Positions 25,701 through 38,073 of a DNA stretch of 64,000 nt are shown in pieces (within the stretch, counting starts at the first letter, position 1; each line of letters opens with the position of its first letter). Made by a program: the position numbers and the translations under genes. Below the pieces are notes generated by a model. The model was not told the origin of the DNA. It was given only the letters and a program-made list of their open reading frames with translations, and ran no database searches. Source of the stretch: Budorcas taxicolor (Eukaryota; Chordata; Mammalia; Artiodactyla; Bovidae); NCBI RefSeq assembly GCF_023091745.1, contig NC_068910.1, positions 131,395,170 through 131,459,169 on the forward strand. Reading direction: 5' to 3'.

Positions 25701-28700
25701 CTGGGTGGACTCCGGGAATTGGTGGTGGACAGGGAGGCCTGGCGTGCTGCGGTTCATGGGGTTGCAAAGAGTCAGACATGACTGAGCGACTGAACTGAAC
25801 TGAGAAGTTCAGGAGACTTTGAAACACTGAATGTAACAAAATAAAAACTCATCTTTAATCACCTCTGTAATTAAATTACTACCCAAACCAATGTTCAAGC
25901 CCTTTTCAATCTGTCTGAATTGAAACTTGACATTTATACAGGCCTTTATATTTTAAAAGCATTATTCCCATACTCTTAGCTGTTCCTTACAACAACCCAG
26001 ACAGAGATGCCTTGCTTTTCTAGTTTATGAATGAGGAAACTATCAGCAAAATATCCAATGATCATTAATGATTTGAGTAATGTAAGTCGAAACTATTAAA
26101 ATAGATTACAGTCTCCTAATCTAGTAGGCTTATGGACCAAATCAGTTTCCTCTCTGAAACACACCTGTAATAATGACAAGAGCCTTTCAATTGCTTGTGG
26201 TTTTGGTATCCAGGGCAAGTAATTTTGATTAATGACATGCCAGACTATTTAGGAAAAGCTAAAAGGAACACAGTTAACCTACAAGGTAGTTTCTTTTGCT
26301 TACTAGGAAAATTAACTAGTTTAAGAGAGACATTTGAAGTGAATACAAAAGCAAACCCTCCTACAAGAAGGAAGGCTCCAAGTTCAACAGAGTCATCAGC
26401 ATCTGAGAACAAGTCAAAAAAATGAAAACTTGGAGGAAATGCAACCTGTAAAAAATGAATAAAATCAGCATATACAGCAATCTACATCAAAGAGAGAAAA
26501 GGTTTGCAATGAGATTTTGATGCAAAAGAAATGGTAACAACAACCTGAGTAGATAAACAATATATTAAAGAGTATCAGGGCTTCCCTGGTGGCTCAGTGG
26601 TAAAGAATCTGCCTGCAATGCAGGAAATGAGGGTTCAATCCCTGGCTTGAGAAAATCCCCTGAAGAAGGGTATGGCAACCCACTTCAATATTCTTGCTGG
26701 AAAATTTCATGGACAGAGGAGCCTGGTGGGCTACAGTCCATAGGGTCACAAAGAGTTAGACGTGACTGAAGCGACTGAACACAACACACACACAGAGTTA
26801 TCAATGAGAAGAAATCAGAATACTACTCCTCCCAGAATTGAAACTGCTGTTTGATGAGGTTTAGCACCAAAGGTCTCCCAGTGAAAGAATTCTAGATGCC
26901 AATGAAGTGAATAAAATGGAGAAACAAAACAAAATAGAGTGATAATGATTAGTAAAATGGAGAATAAGTAAACAACAGCCAGAACACGAATGGAAGAAAA
27001 TTGGAAATTAGGACTTTTCAACAAAAGAGTGTACCAGAGTTATGTTTATTACTAAGAATTGCATGACGATTATAACCTGAATCCAAAGAAGAGTCAAAGA
27101 CTCTCTTGGTGAGACTGGAAATCAGATCGTAATTTTGCCATTACTGGAGACAGAAGGAGATTAATAACTATAACCAGAGAGCCACTGAAAACCAAATCAT
27201 ATTCATGGATTAATGAGGCATTAAAATACACACATACACACATATACACACACACACAAATGGTGAAGATTACTATGATGTTTACCTTGTAAAAACTTTT
27301 CAAGCTCTGTTTGTGCAATTTTCTACACCAAGTGTATGTGTGACATCTATGTATGTACGTGAGAGACAGAAACAGAGAGACAGAGAAAGGGAGGGATAGG
27401 CTGAGAATTCCCCATGTGTTAAACTCCTATTAAAGTGTTGCAAGAAGCAACTTTCTTCTTGTGTTTACATGTATTTAATATGTAAGTATGTTTTTAAAAA
27501 ACTGGGTGAACTTTGAACTATGTTTCTCTTTCACTGGGTATTACAGTCATTACTTTTTGAGTGGGATGAATGTTTCAGCCTCAGGTCCCAGACTAGATTC
27601 TAACACGAGAGTTGATACCAAAAACAACTGCATAAAATTATATAGAAATGGCCAGAAAGGGTAATCTAAGTAAGTAACCATGCAACTCAAGAAAAACTCG
27701 GCAACATGATGAAACGAAAAAATCCAAGAAATGGTACCATCAGAAGTAATACCCCAGATAACTATAATCTTTACTCCTCTTTGTTGTTCTAAACTACTAT
27801 ATTCTTAGCGTTCTAAGAATGGCATTATGCAAGGAAACAACCTGTCATGCAGCTGTGACTGGTTACAAATTGTAATTCCACTTATTTTTCACTGTCCAGA
27901 AATTTCTAAATAAGCCTACAACTGAAATCTGAAGGGCACACTGAAGATTTGGTATGTTCTCTCTTTCCCTTCTCAATCTCTACCTTTTGGTGCCCAGTTC
28001 CTTAAATAAGGAAAATAAGAATCCAAAACTGAAGTACTTCTGACCTCCTATCAAGTTTCCCACTCCAGGTTGAAGTACGCCTGGTTCCCTTTCTCCATTT
28101 GGATCAGGACTCTGTTGCTGGCCACTTTGCCGGTTCCACTCTGGTTCCTAGCAAATGCCAGGCTCACCTGGAGAGCAAGTGAAAAGAGAGGCTCACATCA
28201 GAAAAATAAACCCAGATATCAAACTCTGGAGAGAACAGTGCCTGAGTCATCTGAGCAACCTTTCAAGATAGGTAGAGGGCTCAATGAAGATGTGAAAAAC
28301 ATAGGAGATGAAGGCTTACTGCAGTTTATCACATTAAGCTTTTAGTGTCAACAAGAAAGGTAGAAATGGGAAAACTAAACAAATTTAACTCAAATTTACA
28401 ACTTAAAGAGGAATATCTGTTTAAAGACTGGAACTAGGAGGCAATTTACTTATATTCTAGCTATTTTTGTAAGTTTCTTTAAGAAGGTTTGGGAATACAT
28501 CTCAGCACTGCAAAGGATAGTACAAAAATGTTGGACCTGGACTCAAATATGCAAACAAAGTAGGTCCAGGGAATACACCATAAGGCAGACCAATCTCATG
28601 TCAAGGGCTCAAGTATTCTGAGGCCTACATGTTAACAAGCTTGAGAACGCTGTTAGTTAAATGGCATAGTCTCCTTCCAAAGTCCTAGATTCCACCCACG

Positions 28701-31700
28701 ATCATCTCATTTGAGGGCAAGTGAGTATTTAGGTAGCACTGCCCAGAGCAGGCATTTTTATCACCTTGGTTTGCAACACCCCATCGGTTTGGGGATGAGG
28801 AAAGCCAGAAATGACAGTGAAGAGACCTTTCACTAGGATTCACAGTTCTTTGTATATGGAATGAGGGGATTACATTTGTCCAAGGATTTATTAGTGAGTT
28901 AAGCTATCACAACAATGTATTATTACTCTCTTTCTGGAAGAGAAATGGCAAACATCTCATTCCAAAAGACACACTATTCAAATTTCTAATATGCAGGTAG
29001 GAGTATCAGTGACAACTCACATCCTAGTGCTCTCCAAGGAGACAGAGGAAGGAGTAGCCTCCAAGCTTCCCAGAGTATGCCTAATTATTTGACCATGAAG
29101 CCTCTTGGAATATATTTATTCCTCCTGCTTTTGGGGTAGTCAAGATTACCCATTAGTCACACTGGAGAAAGAATACTATGTTAAATGTACACAGAAGAAA
29201 ATCTGAGGATGATGACAGGTTTGTTTTCTCTCTCAGTCTTTGGATTGCTAAGATGAAAATCATGAGGTGGTCACTTCCAGAGGAATCACTTCTTCATCTT
29301 TCAGCTTAATTAACAGTCTGTACAAGGGAGGAATCTGAGAATTTTGATACAAGCAAATTAAAGATTTCTGAAGGCTTTTATCTTCAGATATGTTAAGATA
29401 CAAACTCCAGGATTACAGAATCAAAATGATGTAGAATTTACAAGTGTTAGCTAGGAAATGGAACTGTCTGAGAGAATATACTGTGCTCTTTAGGGAAGAC
29501 TGGAGAGGGCAGGAATGGGGAAAGATCCAATTCTCTGACATTTTTCATCTTAGGACTAGATATACCATCTTCCTTTAATGAATCCATTAAGGAACTGGAC
29601 CTCTTCAACCATCTACTAAAAACCAAGTCCAAGAGTAAATATAGGATCTCCAAATTACTCCTGCTGTCAGAGACAGGACAGAAACATATTTTCACATAAA
29701 CAAAATGATAATTTTCCCTACCTCCCTCTTCCTATAAAGCTTTTCAAATGATAAACTGCAGTAAGGCTCTTCATTTGGTCCCTCTGGTTCTCTTGACAGG
29801 TTGCTTAGGGGCTCAGGCTCTGATCTCTGCAGTGTTGGTAGTCTGGATTTCCTTTTTTTTCTGAGAAAAGTCCTCTTTCTTTGCTCTCTAGGTGAACCTG
29901 ATTATTTTCCAGGTGTATGGTGATCCTGGCCTTAGATGGGGATCAGAATTGCAATCCAGGAGGCAGCTAGCAAAACAGAATCTTAATTCAAATGAACTTG
30001 GGAATTAGTAAGTGTCAAACTGGAGAAGAAAACTGATGGGACACTGAAGTACTCTACCTTTTCTGGATTTCTTGTTTTTCCTCTGGAAGGAACTCATCAC
30101 CGCAACAAAGGGTAAAAGAAAGACAAAGATGGGATGGGAAGAAAGGAGAGAAAATATCAAGACAAAGCATCAAGCTTATGAATTATCAATAGTGCTCTGG
30201 ACAGTAAGGAACCTGGGGAGATGAGCTATTACTTATTAAAAAAATACCCCAGTCCTTATTGCAGCCTTAGAGTAAGGCAAAGGTAATTAAACAAGAGGAT
30301 GAAAGTTATCTTTATGATTAACTTGTTATTAGCAAGTATCTACTTGGAAAAATAAGCCATTTTGTAATCTGCATGGGACCTAACTGATCTTTAGAGTTGC
30401 AGAATCTTTCTAAAAGGCTTGAGTCCCTCAGAAAAGATCCTAAAAGTAAGAGTTTAGGAATCACATAAATTTGTTAAAGAATAACACAGAAATTGATTCA
30501 GCTGGTTACTACAAGGAAGCCTAGCTACTGAAAAATTACCAGTTTACTTAAGATTGGACTATTCAGAAACAATATAGTATTTTTAAATTTCTAGCTAACT
30601 TCCAAGATGAGAGTTAGTTCATGGTTCTTTTACTGTAAAAATAATCTAACACCAAAGTTACAGAATTTTCTCTTGGAATTCCTATACAACAGTACTGACA
30701 GAGTAAATTAACACAGGAGAAAGCACCCAGATTCCCAACAAGGCTATGTCCTTGTCAACTCTTTTGGGGTGGGGAGGGGAGAGGATTAATTAGAACCAGG
30801 TTTGGGAATCGGTGAGTCTCTGATCTAGCCCATGTTTACAAAGCACCGAAAAAGCCAACAAGAATAATCTAAAAATCCTTCAAAACCAAATTTTACAGAG
30901 TCCACATTAGGTCCTTAATGGGTCATCCTCTACTGCAAAGAATTCCCTACCAGCTAAGTATGATCCATAGTCATTATAAAATATAATCTTTTACATGAGT
31001 AAAAATGACAAGAATTTTAAACAGTAAAACCAAGGACCTGGATGTTTACAAGGAATGAAAGCAGCTTGCAATGGGTTATCAAGAACATCACTATCAAAAA
31101 ATTAATCCTTCAACTAGATTAAAATAAGTAACAAATCTGTATATAAAATATAACTTTGCAATGGAAATTAAAATATGAGGCAAGAAATGAAAATGGTCCG
31201 CACCTGCAGTGTACAATTCTCTTTTCGTTTGAGGAACTCCACAAACCTGGCCACTACTCCTGGTGTGCTGATGACTTCATCAATAGGAGGATTAGGTTCT
31301 GTCTCCCCATAAAATAAAAGAAGAAAAACAATCCTTTAATTTCAAGTCAAGGACTTTATAAAGCTCAAACTAACTTCATAATATCCCTCCCTCAATTTAA
31401 GCATCTCTTTCATGTTGGAAATCTAAAAAAGAAAAAAAAAATGTAAAATTGAGTTCGGTCACTTTGAAACTAGTGTAGCTTAAAAGATTTCAAAATAAGG
31501 GATGCCTTAATATGAAATGATGGGCAGAATTCCTAAAAATTAAAAATTACTGCCTCTATTATTTTAGAAAACTTAGAAAGTAGGGGGAAAACATCAAAAG
31601 ACAACCACTGTTAAGTCTTTTTTTTTTTAATATAAATTGTCTTAAGAAACTGGATTAGGAGATTCTGATTTTACAGGATCTAATTTTACAGCTGTAGTGA

Positions 31701-34700
31701 TAAGTAAGGGCCAGCAAAAATAAGAATGACTTGCCAAATTAATCTCATTTTCATTTATGACAACAGAGTATCTCAAAAGTAAAGTCAGTCAATAGAAATT
31801 TGTTGGGTAAATAGATAAGAAATGTCCTGAACAATTAGCACTGTAATTTCAGCAAGAGATCTGACCAAGTTTTTGATGACATTCATGTGGCTCTGGAAGA
31901 AAAATGGCAGCTGGATGACAGCACTACTAGGGACTCTCAACCAAGTCAATGGACTCACTGGAAAGAGATGACTAATGGTTCAATGTTAATTTGGAGCAAG
32001 CTCTAATAACATATCCTCTGCCTGGTTCAACATTTTTATCAACCATTCATATAAACGCAACGAATAAATTTGATGATTACAATAAAAATGAATATGCTAG
32101 ATTACAGAAACAATATATAGAAAGAACAGTAAGTCAGCAACAAGCTGGCAATAAAATAACAGGGGTAGAGCAACATTCAGCTTTTAAAGCAATTTTAAAA
32201 ATTCACATGGCTACATAGACAAAACCTTAAAACAGTTCATAAAGGGAAGTACTAGGGAGTATGCTGCTGCTGCTGCTAAGTCACTTCAGTCATGTCTGAC
32301 TCTGTGCGACTCCATAGACGGCAGCCCACTAGGCTTACCTATCCCTGGGATTCTCCAGGCAAGAACACTGGAGTGGATTGCCATTTCCTTCACCAATGCA
32401 TGAAAGTGAAAAGTGAAAGTGAAGTCGCTCAGTCGTGTCCGACTCTTAGCGACCCCGTGGGCTGCAGCCCACCAGGCTCCTCCGTCCATGGGATTTTCCA
32501 GGCAAGAGTACTGGAGTGGGTTGCCATTGCCTTCTCCTCTAGGGAGTATAGACCGTTGAAAAGACAATGAAACATTACTATGCCATGGCCACCAAAATAA
32601 ATGATGCTAGCCTGAAGAACATTATAGGAATACATAGTTTCAAAACAAGGAAGACAATCTCCCACACACTTTAGAGTAATAAGAATGTAATAAATATCAT
32701 ATTCTAATTATCACATTTTAAGAATGGCTGGCAAACCAGAATACAGGCAGGGAAGTAGCAAAGTGGCAAAAGGCCTTAGAAAACCACACTGTCTGAGAAA
32801 ATCATTTCAGCATGCTGTAAAGAGGTAAGACATTTTTAGAAGGGAGTGGGGGCGGGTAGGGAGGTATTTTTAACAGGTTGCTGTGCACAAAACAATTATC
32901 TTTTTCTATGGTGGTATGTTTTCATTCTAGTTTTCCTCAAGAGATATATTAATTTATCACTAATGATTCCAAATAACCATAACCTACTATTGAGGGGCAG
33001 GGAGGAAGGCCAACTATTTCAAGTATTTACTATCAATATTTCTATGTGGCTTAGAGTTCCAGAGTTCTTATGTGCTCAGAAGACAAGAAGTATCACATCT
33101 CATTCTACTCTAATTATACACACACACAAAAAAAGGCAGTTATCCTTTCCACTAATAAATCCATACTTAAATCAGCAATAAACTGCTAACATTAAAATCA
33201 ATAATCACTACTCTTCCAAGTGATACTTTAAGTTTGTCTTAAAAAAGAGTGGAGTTTCTCATTTTAAATTAACATGGAATGTTGCTACTCTTATCACTTT
33301 AAGCTCTTTTATAAAATGCCTCAGATATGAAAATAATGCCACCTTCTGGTACTGGTAAGATCACACAAATAAAAAAAAGAAATAAAAAACTAGCCATGGC
33401 TCATAATATACATGTCTGTAAACATCCTTTTATTCTGTTGATAGAAATACTCCAAAGCAAGTTATCTATGTTGAAAAAATAGATTATGGGAAAGTAATAT
33501 TCTGTACATAAATGAAAAAAACATATTCAGAACTCACCTTTTGAAAGCAGTTTTCTGAATTTCTGTGTTGCTGAAAGCTGTTGCTCTGGGCTATTGGAAA
33601 ATATCATTTCAATCATGTCAGAAGTAATAACACCACCCTGGAATCACAAACAAAAAGCATATATAATAAAATTTTAGCTTAAATTCAAAGGAAAACAAAG
33701 ATAGGCGGCCAAGTTACTGAGTTACACAAAGGTAGCATAATCTTTGCATGTATAAAAGCATGAGATGATAAATAATGCGATGAAGCCAAAAATCTTTGTC
33801 TATCGTTAAAAACTCACAACTGTTGAGAAAGTAACCTTAATAGTAAACACTAAGATAAGGCATTTATTCTTCTTCCTCTCCTGCTCATCACATGGCTGGC
33901 TTGCATTCAGATTAAATGTTAAGTTCTAAAACAAGGCTTTTCCTGACCTCCAAATCTAAAGCAGCTCCTCACTCTCTACCACATCATTCTACTTTAATCC
34001 TATGCCCAGCCCTTTTCACTATCATTCTTCTCAGTTACCTGATTATTGCTTAGGTCCCCTAGTATTCTATAAGCTTCATGAAAGCCAAACACCCTATCTT
34101 ACCACTTTATCCCTGATGGCTGGCATACTGTAGATGTTCAACAAATATTTACTTAATGAATACAGAGTAGTCTTGTATAAATCACAGATTCTAGCCACTA
34201 CCAAATTCAACAGCTGACTCTTAAAGTTTCTATTTTCTTGCTTTATAAACACCTTTCAGTTTTCCACTAGTCTCTTGCTTTCTTAGTGCTTTCCCAAAAC
34301 CCATCCCCAGCATTAGTAAACTTACTTCTCAGGATCACTTGTCACAATGAAATAAAGTTCTTATCATTTCATGAAAGGTAATAATAAGATAAATAGAGGA
34401 AAACTGCACTAAGTTGTAAATGCTAGATGGTTGGTAAGCAATATCTAACACTTAAGAATAACAAATAAAGGATAAAAATGGTAGAGACATAACAGATGTT
34501 GAAGAGATCAAGAAGAGATGGAAAGAATACACAGAAGAACTGTATAAAAAAGATCTTAATGAAACAGATTACTACAATGGTGTGGTTAGTCACCCAGAGC
34601 CAGACATTCTGAAGTGCAAAGTCAAGTGGGCCTTAAGAAGCACTGCTGTTAATAAAGTTAGTGGATGCAATGAAATTCCAGCAGAACTATTCAAATCCCT

Positions 34701-37700
34701 CAAGGATGATGCCATCAGGGTTTTGCATTCATTATGTCAGCAAATCTGGAAGACCCTGCAGCGGCCACAGGACTGGAAAAGGTCAAGCCTCATTCCAATT
34801 CCCAAGAAGGGTAGTACCAAAGAATGTGCTAACAATCAGATGAGTACTAACCACTGTACTCATCTCCCATGCCAGTAAGGTCATGCTTAAAATCTTACAT
34901 GCTAGGCATCAGCATTATGCAAACCAAGAACTTCCAGATGTCCAAGCTGGGTTCAGAAAAGGAAGAGGAACTAGAGATCAAATTGCCAACATTTGCTGGG
35001 TTACAGAGAAAGCAAGGGAACTTCAGAAAAACATCTATCTATACTTCTTCAACCATGCTAAAGCCTTGGACTATGTAGATCATGACAAACTGTGGAAAGC
35101 TCTTAGGAGAGATGGGAATACCAGACCATCTTACTTGTCTCCTAAAAAACCTGTATACAGTCCAAGAAGCAATAGTTAGAACCCTACATGGAAAAACTGA
35201 TTGGTTCAAGATTGAGAAAGGAGTACAACAGGACTATCTGCTGTCACCCTATTTGTTTAACCTATATGCTCATGAGAAATGCCAGACTGGATGAGTTACA
35301 AGCTGGAATCAAGATGGGTGGGAGAAACATCAACAACCTCAGATATGCGGATGACACCACTCTAATGGCAGAAAGTGAAGAGGAACTAAAGAGCCTCTTG
35401 TTGAGGGTGAAGGAGTGAAAGAGTCGGCTTAAGACCAAAAATTTAAAAAACAAGTATTATGGCATCCGGCCCATTACTGCACAGTAAACAGAAGGGGAAA
35501 AGGTGGAAATAGTGACTGATTTTCTCTTCTTGACTCCAAAATCACTACAGGTGGTGACTACAGCCATATCAGAAAATGACTGCTTTTTGGCAGGAAACTG
35601 ATGACAAGCCTAGACAGTGTGTTGAAAAGCAGAGACATTACTCTGTTGACAAAAGATCCGTATATTCAAGGCTATGGTCTTCCCAGTGGTCATGTACGAC
35701 TGTGAGACCTAGACCATAAAAAAGGCAGAATACCACAGAATCAATGCCATCGAACTGTGGTGCTGGAGAAGCCTTCTGAAAGTCCCTTGGACAGCAAGAT
35801 CAAACCAGTCAATTTTAAGGGAGATCAATCCTGAATATTCACTGGAAGGACTGACACTAAAGCTGAAGCTCCAGTATTTTGGTCATCTGATGCGAACAGA
35901 CGACTAATTGGAAAAGTCCCTGATGCTGTGAAAGATTGAGGGCAGAAGAAGAGAACATGAGAGGATGAGATGGCTGGTCAGCATCACTGATGCAATGAAC
36001 ATGAACTCAGGCAAACTCTGGGAGATGGTGAGGGACAGGGAGGCCTGGCATGCTGCAGTCCATGGGGTTGCAGAGTCAGACACAGTTGGGTGACTGAACA
36101 AGAATAACCCATGGCAGAATGAAGCATTCTGCTCTTAAGAGTCAGAAAAGTAACTTTTCAAAGTAACTTTGAAACTTTTAGGTCTGATTCCTGAATAAAC
36201 AAAAGTACTTACATGATCCTGTTAAGACTATGCTTTCACAAATATCTTTTCTTCCCTCTCTTATCTCTTTATCATGTAAGATATATTGACTTTACATTCA
36301 CAGTATTTAAATACAGTTAACTTTATATCATAGCAAGTTAAAGGATATCAAAGAGTGAAATAACTCAAGGATTTTTCCCCTTCTGAGGAAAAGGTTAGTA
36401 GATCTTCAGCTGCATGAAGGACAGCTATATCATGTTATGAGGATGTATGATCTTGTCATTGTCTTTACCTGAGACTCAGTTTAAAGCGCTGCATATGGAT
36501 GCCACAACAATAAGAAGTAGATTAGGATAGTTAATTTTATGCATTAACTTGGTTAGGTTGTGGTACCCAGCCGTTTGGACAAACACCAGTCTAAATGTTG
36601 CCGTGAAGGTTATTTTTTAGATGTGATTAACATTTTAATCAATACACGTTAACCTCCAAAATGTGTGTGGACCTTATTCAATCAGTTGAAGGGCAAAGAC
36701 TGAGGTTTCTTAAAAGAAGGAAATCAGTCTCAAACTTTTACCTGAATTTCCAGCCTACTAGCTTACCTACAAATTTCAGACTTACCAGCTCCAATTGCAT
36801 GAGCCAATTACTGAAAACTCAAATAATCAATAGATCAACCAATCTCTCTCTTCCTCTCTCCCAATCCCCAAATTTGTTCTATTAACTTTGTAGAATCCTA
36901 ATACAGTTCACAAAATACGTCATAATCATTTAACATCTACTTGAAAAAAAAGACAGCTCAACTTCCTGAAGAGTCTGTAAGAATTCACCACAAAATAATA
37001 GTGTTGGCAACATGTTTACATAGATTTCAAAGCAATTTAAACTGCTCTAATCCCAAAAGAAAGCTGGTCCATAAAAACTGAAAGAGAAAAAAAATCTGTA
37101 AAATACTGTGCATAATATACTACTATTTGTCAAAAAGGGGGATTTTTCTCAAAAGGAGTAAGTTGAGAATTTAGTAACAGTGGCTGCCAGTGGGAAGAGA
37201 AACTGGGTAAGGTAGAAGAGAAAGATTTTTCTTTTTTTGAAAATCATGTATACATATGATTTTTTAAAACATTACACACAACTGATCAAAATAAACTGAA
37301 AATCTAGACAAGTGTTATATCCATATAAATAAAGCATAATTTTTATCTGTTTATGTAACCCTCAAGAAAGTTACAAAATGGGTTATAATAGAAAATTTCA
37401 ACAGTTGTGATGTAGAACCAATGTTTTAAAACCTATGAATATGCCCAATTTTGTACTTGGAATGAGTAACAAATTGGAAATTCCTTTAAAGCATGCCTTG
37501 TTATCAACATTTTTTTTCTTTAACTTTTTTTTAAACTTATTTGTTTTAATTGGAGGCTAATTACTTTACAATACTGTAGTGGTTTTTGCCATACATTCAC
37601 ATGAATCAGCCATGGGTGTACATGTGTCCCCCATCCTGAACCCCCTCCCCCCTCCCTCCCCATCCCATCCCTCAGGGTCATCTCAGTGCACCAGCATCGT

Positions 37701-38039
37701 GTCTCATGCATCGAACCTGGACTGGTGATCTATTTCACATATGATAATATACATGTTTCAACGCTATTCTCTCAAATCATTCCACTCTCGCCTTCTCCCA
37801 CAGAGTCTAAAAGTCTGTTCTTTACATCTGTGAGTCTTGCTGTCTCGCATATAGGTTCATTGTTACCATCTTTCTAAATTCCATATATGTGCGTTAATAT
37901 ACTGTATTGGGTGCTTTTCTTTCTGACTTACTTCACTCTGTATAATAGGCTCCAGTTTCATCCACCTCATTAGAACTGATTCAAATGCAAAAAATATGGA
38001 CTGCTTCATGAACCTGCATGTCCTTCTTGCAGAAGGGAC

Positions 38040-38073
<34 letters not shown>

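Larger units (their letters stand above)
23178..31203 (-). other. KPNA1: KPNA1 intron 5
   Basis: 8.0 kb, the largest intron within the coding part. Holds a BovB copy antisense to KPNA1 (24535-25803), a Bov-tA SINE (26578-26784) and a CA-rich tract (27228-27259). In 23178-24534, 25804-26577 and 26785-31203 I recognise no repeat family, apart from an unexplained coding-looking antisense island at 28051-28167. 28170-31200 is about 3 kb free of ruminant-specific repeats. Confidence 0.92.

Noticed and set aside
25044..25781. 245-codon open frame, the longest in the window, as a possible gene
   Set aside because: It is the C-terminal part of a BovB reverse-transcriptase ORF with the standard 3' tail. 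There is no start context, and the upstream RT part is frameshifted, so it is a dead LINE fragment.
26578..26784. tRNA-Glu gene at the Bov-tA head (and at similar SINE heads elsewhere)
   Set aside because: The tRNA-like part is the SINE promoter region with mismatched stems, followed by a SINE body.
28070..28345. 91-codon plus-strand frame at 28070
   Set aside because: It is the complement of the minus-strand coding-like island and lacks any plausible signal or homology. The minus strand looks more protein-like there, but neither is supported as a gene.
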